A stretch of DNA of 64,000 bases from Chara braunii (lineage: Eukaryota; Streptophyta; Charophyceae; Charales; Characeae). The position numbers were made by a program, and so were the translations under genes. Shown here in pieces: positions 40,520-53,300 of this stretch; position 1 is the stretch's first letter, and each line of letters starts with the position of its first letter. Under the pieces are notes generated by a model, which saw nothing but the letters and a program-made list of their open reading frames with translations, ran no database searches and was not told where the DNA came from. The stretch lies in NCBI GenBank assembly GCA_003427395.1, contig BFEA01000264.1, positions 1,081,296 through 1,145,295 of the forward strand, written 5' to 3'.

Positions 40520-42497
40520 TCATTCTAGGGGGAATAGACACAGACCCCGACCCACTAAACGAGACAAGGACTCCTGAGAGATTCTGGCATCAATTAGTGG
40601 AGTAAAACTTTTCACTCTGATGCCCTGTTTCTCAACAAAGATTCTTGGAGTGGGAAAGCCTGAGACGTTTCTTACTGCAATGTTGCTACCATACAGTCCT
40701 CGAGTAATATTAACTATCTCCAACGGCAGCGGTGGATTGGCAATCGGTTGCGAGGGGAGGATAGTCTCCGTTGGCGAGGAAGTCCATGCGAGGGTAAATG
40801 TGTCCTCCTGGGTTGCCAAAAAATAATAGAGGCAGCAGGTGCTTTGCCCACTCTCGATCACTTGCTCTCGAGATCGTATTCTGTTGTCTGGTTCTCTTTC
40901 CAGTAGCAACCTCGCCAGGTTGTGACATTGCTCCCTGCAGAGGGGAGTGGTCATCCTCCAACTCTTAAATGTGGAGCTCCTCCATGTCTTCACTTAGCCT
41001 ACGACGTTGTTTCGTCAGAGTCGTTGCCATTTTTTATCCTGATCCTGAGTGTTTGACCCTTGAGTCTTTGTCCCCTAACCGCCCTGGGGAGGATGAAGTT
41101 CGCTCCGTTTCCATTCTCGTAGAGTCCCGTGATGCCCCTATTTCCTCGCGATTCCTCGACAATGCGCTTCCACGGACCCCTGTGGGTCTCTGATCTCTTG
41201 GTGAATACACTGGATTATCCCTGTAGATCGTGCGATTCACTGCATCTTGCGACGACGCTCCTCTACTTCATGTAAGGGCCAAAGGCCCCTTGTATGTCGG
41301 CTGCTTGCTTCGACGTTCCCCGGAGTTCGAGGGAACCTTCCCTCGTGGCCCTTGGTTCTGCCGTTCTCCACCTGTCGACGATCTGCCTGACGACGATACA
41401 TGATCCCTACTTAGATGCGCATGCAGGCTTGGCTGAGGCGAGTGGCGGTTACTTGGTTCACTATGCGGCTCACTTGACGCTGCACTTGAGGTGACGCTTG
41501 GGGTTGGGTTGCGGTGCCGTACTGGACTTGAATTACGGCGGCGACGAGTTCACGTGCAGTCATCTTCTAAGTGGAAATAGCGTCTACACGTGTTGCACGA
41601 GAGTGTTAATGCATTGACTACTTTCAACTCGATCAATTGACCTTGGAACGTAGTAAATGAAATCGACTCCTTCACCCTGGACAAATAATCCACACCGATG
41701 TCCATGCGAACGTTAATCAACTGCGGGGTTCATGCATCGTGCTCCGAAGGATAAACCTTATGGACTGTACCTATCGCTAATTCAACCACCGACTCTTAAT
41801 AACAAAAGACATCCACTGGTATGTCCAAAATGCCTATCCAAAAATAATTCCTCGCCGCCTCATTCCTTGCTTCTTGGATCTCCACCTTGGTCATCCAAGG
41901 CTTGAAGCTAATCCGGTGCCATCTGCCTCTCAAGGAAACACGAACCTCCTGCTCGTCTAACATCCACTCTACAACCTTCCTATCCTTTGCCACGTAGGAC
42001 AGGACATTACTTGATTCAATACAAACACGTCCTCTCGTTACCACTGGCTCGAAGCGATCAGATCCCAACCAGATATTCTCATATGTTCTTATAACATCCT
42101 CTTAGATCTTCTTGGGAAGGTTCTTGAAACCTTCCTGGAAGATTACCATAATTGTTCTCTCTTTCAACCATTTTGCCTTGATTTCATCCAAGGATGGGTT
42201 CAGGGTAAAATGGGCATTCAAGCCGTCCACTTTTATGTCTCCTATGTCCCAACCTGAAGGCAGCAGCCCGACGTCAAAGCACTTGGAGAGCATCTCTCTC
42301 ACACGCTCTTCCTCGATCCAATAGTTAGTATGAGAAGGTGGCGGCGATCGGTTCTGCATGCCCACATTCTCATCAGCTCCCACTTGGGGGCGAGGAGTGT
42401 CTGCTTCTGCTTCAGCTCCAACCATTCCTATGTCCCCTCCCTTCGGAGAGGCTGGTTCCGTTGTCCTCACATGTGCTTCCTCCATCGTCGTTGACAT
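40520..42497 (-). pseudogene. LINE ORF1: RNA-binding protein with CCHC knuckle
   Basis: The start chosen is the ATG at 42,497 (MSTTMEEAHV). The first 131 codons end at a stop at 42,102, but the same frame continues through DVIRTYENIW, VCIESSNVLSYVA, RGRWHRISFKPW and NYFWIGILDIP to 41,796; this resembles the DUF4283 region of plant L1 ORF1 proteins. Further on, in pieces, come a zinc knuckle C-x2-C-x4-H-x4-C (CNTCRRYFHLEDDC, 41,597-41,556), an Arg/Ser-rich tail (41,240-41,034), and a last frame (40,993-40,520) ending shortly before ORF2. Several stops and frame changes. Confidence 0.75.
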
Positions 42498-42505
42498 CTC
42501 CTTTC

Positions 42506-42747
42506 AGACAAAGACAGAGAGTCGTCGCAATTGCCTTTTTGACTGTGTGTTGTTGTCGTCCACCGTTGCCTTTCGGTATTCCCGATGTCTTTGAGCGGCA
42601 GCCACGATGCCCTACCTCTCTAAGTGCCTCCTTGAGCTTGATACAAGTAATCTTGGCTATGTGGATATCGTATTTCAGCTGAGCTGCATGAGCGGGGTGG
42701 TTGGCAAGGGCTAGCCTATCAGTGTCGTTTGAAGTCAGATATAGCTG
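42506..42747 (-). pseudogene. partial frame upstream of LINE ORF1, cut by gap
   Basis: An open minus-strand frame enters from the assembly gap and encodes LALANHPAHAAQLKYDIHIA and ITCIKLKEALREVG, a helical-looking charged segment, before running on in a different frame from ORF1. It may be the end of another element's protein or the LINE 5' region. Unresolved because of the gap. Confidence 0.4.
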
Positions 42748-43063
42748 NNNNNNNNNNNNNNNNNNNNNNNNNNNNNNNNNNNNNNNNNNNNNNNNNNNNN
42801 NNNNNNNNNNNNNNNNNNNNNNNNNNNNNNNNNNNNNNNNNNNNNNNNNNNNNNNNNNNNNNNNNNNNNNNNNNNNNNNNNNNNNNNNNNNNNNNNNNNN
42901 NNNNNNNNNNNNNNNNNNNNNNNNNNNNNNNNNNNNNNNNNNNNNNNNNNNNNNNNNNNNNNNNNNNNNNNNNNNNNNNNNNNNNNNNNNNNNNNNNNNN
43001 NNNNNNNNNNNNNNNNNNNNNNNNNNNNNNNNNNNNNNNNNNNNNNNNNNNNNNNNNNNNNNN
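42748..43063. other. assembly gap (316 N)
   Basis: All bases are N. On its right edge is a run of 11 G where the other LINE copies have a T run, so the tail of the next LINE probably lies partly in the gap. A single further N is at 31,051. Confidence 0.99.
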
Positions 43064-44395
43064 GGGGGGGGGGGAAGGCGAGGGTCCTTTATTGCATTAA
43101 TACAAGTACAAAACACTGAGGCCAGGAACCCTCACAAAACAACCCGAATAAGAGCTCTGCTGCTCCAGGGACGAAGTCCCAATGCGGGTCTGAGGCCCAA
43201 GTCTCACTGTTTCATTCTAGGTTGGCTGAACCCCTGCTCTTCACAAACTTACTCACCTAAGCTACCACTCTGGCTCCAGTCTATACGACCAGGGGGAACC
43301 TAAACGTGTTCCAAGTCCGATAGTGACACTCTCTTTCCCATCTTTCCCAAAAACAGTCTTCCACCCTCTTGCCTGCCTACTGCGGCCTCTAAACCGAGTG
43401 TACCTGGTTTCTACTTCTCAGCAGCCAGCCAAGGGCCAAATTTCAACCGCATCCTAGGTTCTATGGCTACCAGCTGACGCTTTCTACACCACGTTTTCTC
43501 AAACCAATTGATGCCCGCCCTGCCACCTTTCAGTCCTTTTCTCGCCCAAATTGCCCAGATGTGTTGGCGCAAATGGGATTTCACCAAGGTTTTGGTTTCC
43601 ACGCCCGACACACCCCTCCTTTCAAAGCCTCACTTGTTCCTGTGAGTCCAAATGACTACCATTATCACTGCTCGACATACCTGTGCTACATAACCACAAC
43701 CTGATTTGATCGATCTGTTTTTCGGAATGAAGCGCCGAAGTGCACATTCCTTATCCCACTTAAACTTCCATTCTTAGAAGTTGTTCCAATGCCAACTCCA
43801 CCATTTCCAAATTCTTTTGGATGATGGGCAATCCCACCACATATGTCTGGTGGATTCAAAGGGTCACGTGCACCTTGTACACGATAGTCTTACTTCCATG
43901 CCTTTGCTCATTAGCCAAACAGTCGAGGGCGTGACTACCAATGATAGTGGCCACAATATAGCTGCATCCTTCTGAGAGGCAAGTAGGATCAATTGTTCCC
44001 ACCGTCGAAGCATGGCATTCGTGAAGTTTTCCTGATCTCCTGCAAGGAGGTGTCTGGACCAACGGGTCCAGGCCACCTGAGTAGGCGTGCGGTGGGGTGT
44101 CAAATGCTGGTATCCAAATGCAGGATTATACTCCGACAGAGGGAGGATATCCCCCTCCTTCCCGCATCCTTTCCATCCCCAACCCGTAGGGTCTGCTCTC
44201 AGCGCTGAAATAGCCGCTCCTTGTTCCCATGGAGCAATATCCCTGGTTTTGTCTTCCCTCTGTAATTCGAAGACTTTCGTTTGATTCATCTCCCCCAGAG
44301 GTTGCGAGATTTCCGACAGATTTTCTTCTTGTATCCAAAGTTGTCCATTCCTCTTCCTGACGACCAGATACAAGCGGGACTATATGCGACCCAGA
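43064..44395 (-). pseudogene. second LINE, 5'-truncated (thumb, zinc domain, 3' UTR)
   Basis: The minus-strand frame from about 44,390 encodes QPLGEMNQTKVFE, DPTGWGWKGCGKEGDILPL, AAILWPLSLVVTPSTVWL, CTRCT, ESTRHMWWDC and FGPWLAAEK. These are homologous, with many differences, to the C-terminal part of the LINE at 36.5-38.2 kb. In-frame stops are at 43,864, 43,774 and 43,630. The 3' UTR has AATAAA (complement at 43,088-43,093) and the shared GGCCTCAGTG end. Same orientation as the first LINE, a different subfamily by divergence. Confidence 0.85.
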
Positions 44396-46780
44396 GTCCG
44401 AACTAGGCCGTGCACTAGGACAGTTTCTACACAGACTGTAACCTAAAATTCTACCGTTTCATCATACGGTCGTACACAGTCTGGGGTGGAATAACTCATC
44501 ATTACAGATCGGATGTTTTTTCTACAATCACGATTTGTGACATTACCACTGTTGTGTGCTCAAGCGCAAGCAATTGGATAATGACTGGTTGTTTTGCGGG
44601 TTGCAGGAGCCACGAAACAACCCTCTGGTGGGTGACAGACACGGGGTAGAATACAGGGATATTCCAGTGTGCCAGCATAACCTATTTCTCGGCTGACAAC
44701 ATGGAGGACCTAGTATCGAGGAAGGGGGTAACCAAAGAGATGGCAACTCCTAATGACGAAGACGATCTTATCGAGGCCACATATGAGGTGTATGGTTAGA
44801 CTAGGTCGGCTTGATGTGTCGTATAGTCAGTTGGGTGTGTCTCATATACTGCAATTGCATCATCTCATTTTCCGGCGATATCTTACTTTATCATTTGCAA
44901 AATCATATTTTACGAACTCTTGTTGAACTGTGTCAGACCATGTATACAAATTAACCTGACATCCACATCAACTTCCATTTTTTTCCCAATCTACAATGGT
45001 GACTTTTGTGTTAGCAGTACAAAGCGTGAGAGAATAAGAGAAACATGATAACACTCTAGACTAGTATTCCCAAACTCTTCATTCTATTGGTGATGTAGCC
45101 CATTCCATCATACTAAAGCAAGGGGTGGTTGTTGTTGTTGGTTTAGTTTGGTTTAATGTTGCACTTCAGATTGTCCTTCATGTTATTCTTCATGTTGCTA
45201 TAAATTTTAGTAGTGTAGATGTTGTTTATGTTGGTGGTGTGAATCATGATAATGTTGATTTTGACATATTTGTCTAAAATATTGTGTTTTTTTGCTGGTG
45301 TTGATCCTGACAATACCCTTGTGTGTGTTGTTATTGTCTACCTTATTGTGTGCAGGTAACAGTATTGAATTAATAGTTAAGTGACACTTTCAGTGTCATG
45401 AAACGTTTTTAATGAAGAAGAGATTATCCCATGTACGATGTACATCCATGTCAACTTCTTTAGCAGGATATGTAGGAAAAATAATATATTTTTCCATGGT
45501 CCGTTGTTATAGTGAGGGGGACGTTGATGAGTTCTTGTTGGGTTACTCATTGTGTCTTATTGTGTGTAGAGACATTATGTTGTATATGTGCAAAAAAAAT
45601 AAAGCTCAGAGTCACCTCTTTTAGGAAGGATAGATCCAGAGGGAAGTCATTTCCTATTATACTCTGGTCCCCAGTCTATTAGGTGTGTTGTTTCATTCTG
45701 TTCTTTGTAAGTATTTGTGTACTTTTGATTTGCTAACTCAGAAAGCGATAACTTTGAAGTATTTTACTCTTCATAGCTTTGCTAATACTTTTAAAAATTT
45801 CATATGTATTTGGTTCCTATTTAAATTTATCACGTAATTGGTCATTTTTGTGTTTTACTGTGATTGGTAGCACACAGAGCGCAGTTAGAGGGGGCACATA
45901 ACTCTAAATTAAAGTTAGCGTTTTTATTTATTTTTTGTTGGTTGTACACTTACAGTTTCATTTGTAAGTCGGAGGATGTTCTGCTCCTCGGCACCACCAT
46001 TTATTTCATATATGTTCCATCCAAACCGGTTCAGAACTCACACCAGATTTTGAAATCTAGTCTTACGGATTTGAGTTTAAATGTGAATTTGAATTTGAAA
46101 CAATTCATTAGTCGTTAAGAAGTCTATTATAAAAACTTGATTAAATTGCACTCGAGTAGGCACCAACTTTGTTGGTTTCGAGTTCGCTTTGATGTGTAGT
46201 AGGGGTCGAAGAAGGTGTGGCACCATCAATTCTTTTATTCCAGTTATTACAAGGCGTGCATTGTGACATGATATATTTACCCATGTGACATTTTTCAGTT
46301 CCTTAATTATTACTAAGTCTATCTTCGAGTTGTACCTACGATCCTGCACTATATCCAACAAGTTATCTATTTAGGCAACGACTACGCATTCTTGATGTTT
46401 TTTGCGTTCAATCCTATATAGTTGATACATATTCATAGGCACAAATAGGACCGGGACAGAATATGGTGAAGAACTCGACTTTGTCCACAACACAGGATTG
46501 GTGAAAACCTAACAAAACAAATTGTTAGGTTTGCATGAAATGTATTCAAGATTATGATGGTACATTTTTCAGGCCTCCTCCAAGAACAAAATTCTGCGTG
46601 AATCAAAATAACCACAAAAAAAAGAATAGAAAATTACTTTTTGAGAACCACTCGAAGTGGCAAGGAGAAAAGCAAGTTTTCCACATAAAATCACTACCTG
46701 GTGAAGTAGCGTCTGTTCAAGAACTAAAATATCTCATTTTTTTGTTATCTAAAAAAATCATGTTTATAATCCTATAAGAC
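44396..46780. other. unassigned AT-rich sequence
   Basis: From here on the sequence is AT-rich with few tandem repeats. Short frames such as 46,077-46,361 (minus) have no recognisable domain. A GT-rich stretch lies at 45,120-45,350. No gene is supported. Confidence 0.5.
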
Positions 46781-47000
46781 GTATAGCACGATGAACGTAT
46801 TCGAGGGTTTTTCGAACGCTCAAACATGTTCTCAAACATATTCTTTCATACCTGAGCGAACATATTATTTTTTACTGTTCATTTTTATTTTTTTCAATTT
46901 TTTTTAATTTTAAACTCGTGTTTGACTAAGAATTTGGAGGTGACTCCCAAACAGAAGTTATTTGTATTTTTATTTTAAATAACATATATTTTTTGTGAAG
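46781..47000. repeat. dispersed repeat Y, copy 2
   Basis: GTATAGCACGATGAACGTAT, TTCGAACGCTCAAACATG, CTAAGAATTTGGAGGTGA, CCCAAACAGAAGTTATTTGT and AACATATATTTTTTG align in order with 17,459-17,720. Confidence 0.5.
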
Positions 47001-47017
47001 AGTTTTATTGTTAACGT

Positions 47018-47255
47018 CAACATTGATTTGTAGTCCTATAAATTAGTTTTCACAGATCTTGCTTTTTACCTAACTGCTGAAAATGACTTATAGTTCTATA
47101 AATGAGTATTCACCAAAATCTGTTTTTTTTACAGCTTTCAAGTTTGTCTTGTAGTCCTTAAAAAATTGTCCTGTTTGAGCTTTGCTTTTTGCAAATCTAC
47201 CGAGAATGACTTATATCCATATAAGAGGATTTTGCAAGAAAGGGTTTTCTTGCAC
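47018..47255. repeat. degenerate ~60-70-bp tandem repeat
   Basis: About four units on the pattern AATGACTTATAGTTCTATAA followed by GAGTATTCACCAAAATCTG and a T-rich run (near 47,025, 47,086, 47,145 and 47,207). Confidence 0.6.
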
Positions 47256-47789
47256 GTTTTGAGAAACAATTGACTTTTCACCTCGTTTTTGCCATCGTTT
47301 ATCGAAAAATAGTTAAAAACGCTCTCTTTTTGTGTAAAAAATAACAGTTTGACTTTTTATTTTTCATTCTATAAAAAATGTGAGGTTTTGTCGTTTTGTT
47401 AGGTTTTCACGAATCCAGTGTTCCACCTCTTCTCTATCAACTCATCCAATTGTTTTCGTGTTCTCATCACTCATTGGAGTCATTTTAGAGATCAGACCCT
47501 TATGAGTCTTGCTGCCATGTTCAGTCTCTATCTGATGCTTGATCTCTTTGTCCATTATATCGGATTTGTTAACTATTTCAACAAAATTTGAATCTGTGTA
47601 ATATCGTCTATTATTCCTTCGTCTCTTTATTCACTTGTCTAACATACGTGACAAAGATTTGGTTAACAATATTTTCCTGACCATATGCGTAGTGAAGGTA
47701 GGAACATTCATACAACAAAAGGATAGCGAGGGTTAGAAGCATGATTCATATAATAGTCTAACTTTCTTCTTACCACCCATAGGGTTGGG
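47256..47789. other. unassigned AT-rich sequence
   Basis: No gene or repeat recognised. Confidence 0.4.
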
Positions 47790-50391
47790 CAACCAACAAT
47801 GTTGCTCGCTCATTTTCACATCAATTTGTGCAACCTCTCTTCAATCCGTCCCTAGTAATAGGTTAAAGGGTTGATTGTCCTCTACTGAGAGAGTTAAAGA
47901 ACATAAAACACATTCTACCTTCTTCTCCATCTCCAACCGGAAGTATGCCTTAACCTCCTTGACGTGTTTATATACTCTCATTCACGAGTACTTGCCAAAG
48001 TACTCACTACAGACTCTTACAATTGCCGCGTTTTCATACCGAGATGCAACTTATTCAAACTTGTTCTACTAATGTAGCTACTTGTTGAACCGCAAGCTAT
48101 CAACGCGCCTATTCTAGTCCTACTCACTTCTATATCTGCGGGAATAAGCTGTCCGTTTGACTTTCTCTTCAGTTTGACCCATGCTTTGCGACGAGTGATT
48201 AACTTATCACCTATGTCTACGAACGAACCACAAAGAGAGACATTGACAAAAGCAGTTTTTTGACAACTATCTAGGTGGTGGCTTATAGCAGCCTCTTCCT
48301 TAGGGGCATGCAGACAATATGGGGTTATCTCAACACTCGCTTCTATCTGCCTATAATAGTCTGCAGCCCCAGTAGGAGCATTACCACTCCTACTGGCCGT
48401 TCCTTTTTTTGGTTGTCTCAACTTATGACATAAAGAAATAGCGTGGTTGTGGTCCCTACACCTGAATCATACTCCTTGATTTATCTTCTATCTCCGTTCT
48501 ACTTAAGATATTTTCATCGTCTTTCAAGACTCCCCTTCTTGGCGGAAGGATCCTGGATTATGAGTATATCGACAAGGACCCCAGTATACACCCAAATTTA
48601 GGTTAGTGATGGCAAAGTTGTCCCTTCGTCCACCTTGAAAGGAGGAAGTTTCCTGGATTCCTTGCAGGAAACCATATCCACTACCTTACACTTGGAAACC
48701 GTGTTGGCCTCCATTTCCCTTGGCAATTGATCCAAGACGAGGATCCCCTCTCTCACGGCCTCCTCTACCTCATCCAGCTGCGTAGTCCCCTCCTTGGCCA
48801 ACTTGGCTATCATCTCTATCTGCTCCTATTTGCTCATAGGGGAACTCATCCACACCCTTTTCCTCAAAGGTCACCAAAAGTCAATCCTTCCCTTAGATGT
48901 TGCCTGAGATGGTCTTGCCCTCCACTTCTTACCCTTTTAAAGATCATTGTAAATGTGGAAAACTTGACTTATACCAACCGAATACTTCATACGTCTAATC
49001 ATTCTCTTCGGTTTTCCAAAACAATTGGAATTTCAGAGACTCTGGGAAGGCAAAGTTGTTCAAAACTTAGGCCGAAGTTACTCCTTGATTTGAAATCTGA
49101 AGCAATTCGTCAACATGTCCAAGGTCGATACACTCCCCTACTAATGTATCTTTAAGTTCATAATCTTGTATTCTGCTAACTTTACTTTGTTCTTATCTTC
49201 TAAGTTTTCGGTCAAAACGATCATAAAAGTACCGATGTGAGTCTGTCTAGAATACATCACAGTATTATAGTCACAACTTGTTGCCTTAGACAGTGTGATT
49301 GCATAACTGGCGGCATCTCCTCCCCGACACATTGCCATGAGTACCTTCGCCTTCGATTTAGTCTTTTGGGTCCAAAGTAAAGTCCTAACAACCGTTATCC
49401 ATTGTTTCAGCTACTCCTTTTTTTTTAGATATAAGTCCAGAGGACATTTATTTTATTATTTTCTTCTTTGTTTCCTTCCATGTATCACCATTCTCTTTCT
49501 CGTCCTCTGCCTTGTCTTCCATCATCACCCATATCCTCACCGTCAGATTTTTTTCGTTTCTAGCTTTCCAAATTCTCTATAAGGTGTTGCACTGTCTGTG
49601 TAGTATAGTTCGGACAAGTTTTTTGGATAAGTCGTTTGTGTAACTCAACATATTCTTTCGCTTCTCACTCATTTTTTCTTGTCGACTGAGGACCTTCTCC
49701 AACATAAGTTTGTGGGTGGCGCTTTTGTTAGAAGTGTGAAGGGCAATCTCAGAGAGCAATGTGATTTTGTGATATATTTCTTTAGTCATCCATCCCTTCA
49801 ATTTTTTAACCAACGCTTACCCATCCTGCAACATGTTTTTTTTCTTTACAACATCCACCTTCTTTCTTTCTGCATCTTGTCTCCTTTTCTTAATCTTTGT
49901 TTCCTCTTCTTCCTTAACCTTTTTCCTTTGTGCGGCAATAACATTTATGGATGCTTTCACTGCCTGCCCCTCAACTTTTGTTCTTGCCTCCGTTTGGGAA
50001 ACCCCCTTCTTCATTCCTATGGATATGTGGAATGTTGTTAGGTCTTCAGGGGTGAATTTTTTCTCTTACGATTCTCACTTGACTCCGTTGGGGGCTCTTG
50101 CTCCTTGTCTTTCTGTTTCTCTTCCGATGCTTCCTTTTTTACTATTCCTTTACCGTCTGCCTCCTCTGAACCTGATTCCTCCATCGCCTTTTCATACCCA
50201 AAACTTTCTTTTTGCCTTTTCCATTTATTTTTCATCCTGACCCTGTCCTCCTTCTTCCTTTGTTTCTTGTCTTCCCAATCCTTCTGCTTCTCTTCATATT
50301 CCTCATCAGCACGTGCGAATATCACAGTGTCATCTCTCAAGGTTTTCTTTTTGCATCGAGTTGCACGAAGTAATCCTTTTGGAAACAACAT
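47790..50391 (-). pseudogene. Ty3/Gypsy gag-protease remnant
   Basis: On the minus strand, a Lys/Glu-rich, probably coiled-coil gag-like region (50,391-49,577; EEKQKDWEDKKQRKKED, AAQRKKVKEEEETKIKKR) is followed by broken pieces and then a retropepsin-like domain at 48,421-48,017: IEVSRTRIGALIACGSTSSY then ISRTSLNKLHLG. Its D-S/T-G-like active site reads ACG, so the catalytic Asp is replaced by Ala. Weakly readable protease C-terminal sequence continues to about 47,790 with stops (GWRW, then LSQ, NPLTYY). No RT follows, and no LTRs were identified. Confidence 0.6.
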
Positions 50392-53300
50392 ACGAACAAG
50401 AGTTTGCCATATTGTAATAGGGTTAGTGCAACGAATATGGGATAGTCGCCTATGGTGATACTAAGACACAACGGTAAGTAAATTTATCTCCTCACCACGT
50501 GAACGTGAACCTATCCCTTAACACTTATTCCTCAAGACTTAACACTATCATAACTCAAAGAATCAGGGTTTGACCAATCTACTGCCCTCGTTCCACGTCT
50601 GTCACTCTGGATTGGTTGTAGAGTCGGTGGCGAACAAGCAATTTTAAAACCACTAGCAAAGTCCTCAAGAATTAGTTAACGACGTAATTAGGACATCATG
50701 GCGACCTGATACAAATTATTCCTCAATACATACAAAGCTTCTTACGACGCCTTCCGTTTCAGTTGCACGCTGGGGCAGCACCGGTCTTAGGGCATAGCCA
50801 AGTTGTTTAACGACCTCCTGCCTCTTTTGCCCGTACTTCCTATGTTATAGAGGGTACCTCCATTTGGCGAGCTCCTACCCTAGGGACCTAAGACCCATCA
50901 CTGTCCATCGATGGTTTAGACAGTTTGTTGATCATGCCCACACCCTCCTTCTTTACGTACTGTTGTTCAACTAATGAGTCAATTGCAAGAGTCCTCCAGA
51001 ACTAATACTCAAATTGACCAAATAAGGTGGCGACTGATGACATCAATGGAATATCTAATCCACAACAGTAGTGCTAGCAAGAAAGATATGAAAAAATTAT
51101 CCATCCATTCATTTATTGATGGAAAACAGGACAAGGTCAGAAAAAAAAACACTTTCACTGGGGGTTTTATTTGATATTTCTCTTTGTCTTCTTCCTTATG
51201 TAGGTACACGACTTCTTCCTCCTTCCATTCCGACCGCCTCTCCTTCTTCGCCCCTCCTTCTCCGCCCCTTCGACTTCCCAGTCAAACCAATACCCCCGCC
51301 AACCTTAACCCTTGTCGGCCTTTCTTCCATCGCCGCTGATGGAATGGGCTCTAGTTTTGATACTAGTTGAATAAACCTTGCTCTACTGTCACTGAGACTC
51401 ACAAACCCACAAACGAAACATTCACATGATGGTTCACACCACTCTTCAAAGACGGTGCTTACACCAAGGCATTGGGAAAACACCACTCAACTTATACATT
51501 ATACAATGAAAGAATTCAGTTGCTTCACACGACTTTGCCGCTCACAAGAACCACAATCTAATGCTGGTATGTACCTGACTTCCTTCCTCCTCAATGCGTC
51601 TCTCCGTCTTTCTCTCTCCCTCAAAACTTTTATCATTTGTTTGACTGTTATCTCTCTCACTCTTATCTCTGCTAAGATCAAACCTTGAATACACATGTAT
51701 CACTCCACCTTAGACTTCCGTAACCATGGCCGTTTTTTTCCCCACCAAACTCTTGCTCCTGCAGTGCCAATCCTTCATCCATGTCGAACTATCGCAGAAG
51801 CAATCAACAACGCTTCCACAACTGCTGCAAATGAATAGATGTCCCCGTCTGCTGGTGTTTTTGGACACATATATTTGTGGATCCACCTTCTAGATATCTT
51901 CTATTGGTTATGGGTTGGTCCCTTGCCTTTGTTTGCTTCTTCTCGAGCTTACAAACTCCCATTGGATCCCATTGCTTGGGTGGATCGACGGACAACTGGC
52001 CTAACGACTTTGGTGATCGGGTTGAAATTTGTGGTGCCTTCTAAAAACGTACTCCTTAACCGATAACTGTTATCTTCTAGGGACTTCCTACCACAATCTA
52101 GCCTGCCATAGCCTCGCAACCATGGTACAAACAAAAATTACTCTTATGGAATATTCGTGAATAAAGTACAAGTGGTTGAAACTACCAACGAAGCACGAGA
52201 GGGGACTAAGATCTTAGGACTTGCACCTGAGACTCGAGATTGAGAGCGGGGACTAAGATCTGAAACTCATGACTGGGACTTGGGAATCAGGTTTATTTGT
52301 AACATGAAATCATTTCATTTTTGAACTTGGGTTCTATTTCAAAAGGTTGTGGGCGTACGAACTGAGCGAGACCTACTGGTCAGTTGGCATGTTTCACTAC
52401 ATGCAACCGATGTTTTTTCAGGGCACACAAAAACCTACATTTGTCGTGAAGTATAATGAAGTTTGATGCCTTGCATGGGTAGTGACTGATATACCTGCAG
52501 CGGGGACGGTACGTGCAATAACAAATTTACTCAGCTTGCCTTCTCTACTTGTGCATGAAAATCCAGTAACACTCTTACTGCTCTAGGGATAACCCTCAAA
52601 GTGTCAGCTGGGATGAGAGCGCTTGCCCATCTCTCAAATTTGGATTTGTCAATTTAAGATGGGTTGAGCGTTATTATGCTTGAATATACTTCCCATTACA
52701 TGTGCGAGTGAGGTTACCCTTGAAGAATACACACAACAAACTCTATTTCAAAGGAAAGGGTTTTTCAACTAACCATTTTTCTGGGTCCGACTTCCTATTG
52801 TAACTTTATCCCCGCTGATTCCTTTTTAATTGTTTGTACGATGGTGTAGAATACTAGTCACAACCTGCTCTTTCCATCTTAGTGCCATGCTTCTAGACTT
52901 GTTCGTACGATGCTCGAGTCATAGCGAATGTGTTTTTGAGGTCCGATTTCCTTCACAAGAACTGCATAAAGTTTTATTTTTCACTTGCACTGTCTTTACA
53001 TTATTTCTTTGTTGCTTGCCTTGCTCTAACTTCATAGTCTTCTCCAGGTGCAATGTCTGTAATTGTTTCTGTTGTTTTCGTCTATTTTGTGCTGCATCAC
53101 TTATTGATTATGCTTGATTATTTTTATCTGTGTTTTTCTTTTTGAAACAGTTAGTACGCCTTAGTTGAGGTTTGAGTTTCAATTAGTACGCCTTAGACAA
53201 AAAAAATAATCAATGCAGTTTTGTCGGAGGGGCAGTAAAACATTAAAAAAAAAAAAAAAAAACCTTATTTTCTCGGTTGCTGAACTCACTTTTTACACAC

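Larger units (their letters stand above)
35941..42747 (-). mobile_element. nearly full-length APE-type LINE (non-LTR retrotransposon), inactive
   Basis: Read on the minus strand: an upstream frame (42,747-42,506), ORF1 with a DUF4283-like region and CCHC knuckle, ORF2 with endonuclease, reverse transcriptase, thumb and zinc domain, a 3' untranslated part with GGGCCTCAAAG, and an A-rich end (T-rich on plus, 35,942-35,968). This is the order of plant L1-type elements. The 5' end enters the assembly gap, so target duplications could not be tested. At least five in-frame stops and several frameshifts make it inactive. Confidence 0.9.

Noticed and set aside
42412-43303. Frames of 123-234 codons spanning the gap
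   Set aside because: Most of their length is N. Only the minus-strand end outside the gap (42,506-42,747) is retained as a partial frame.
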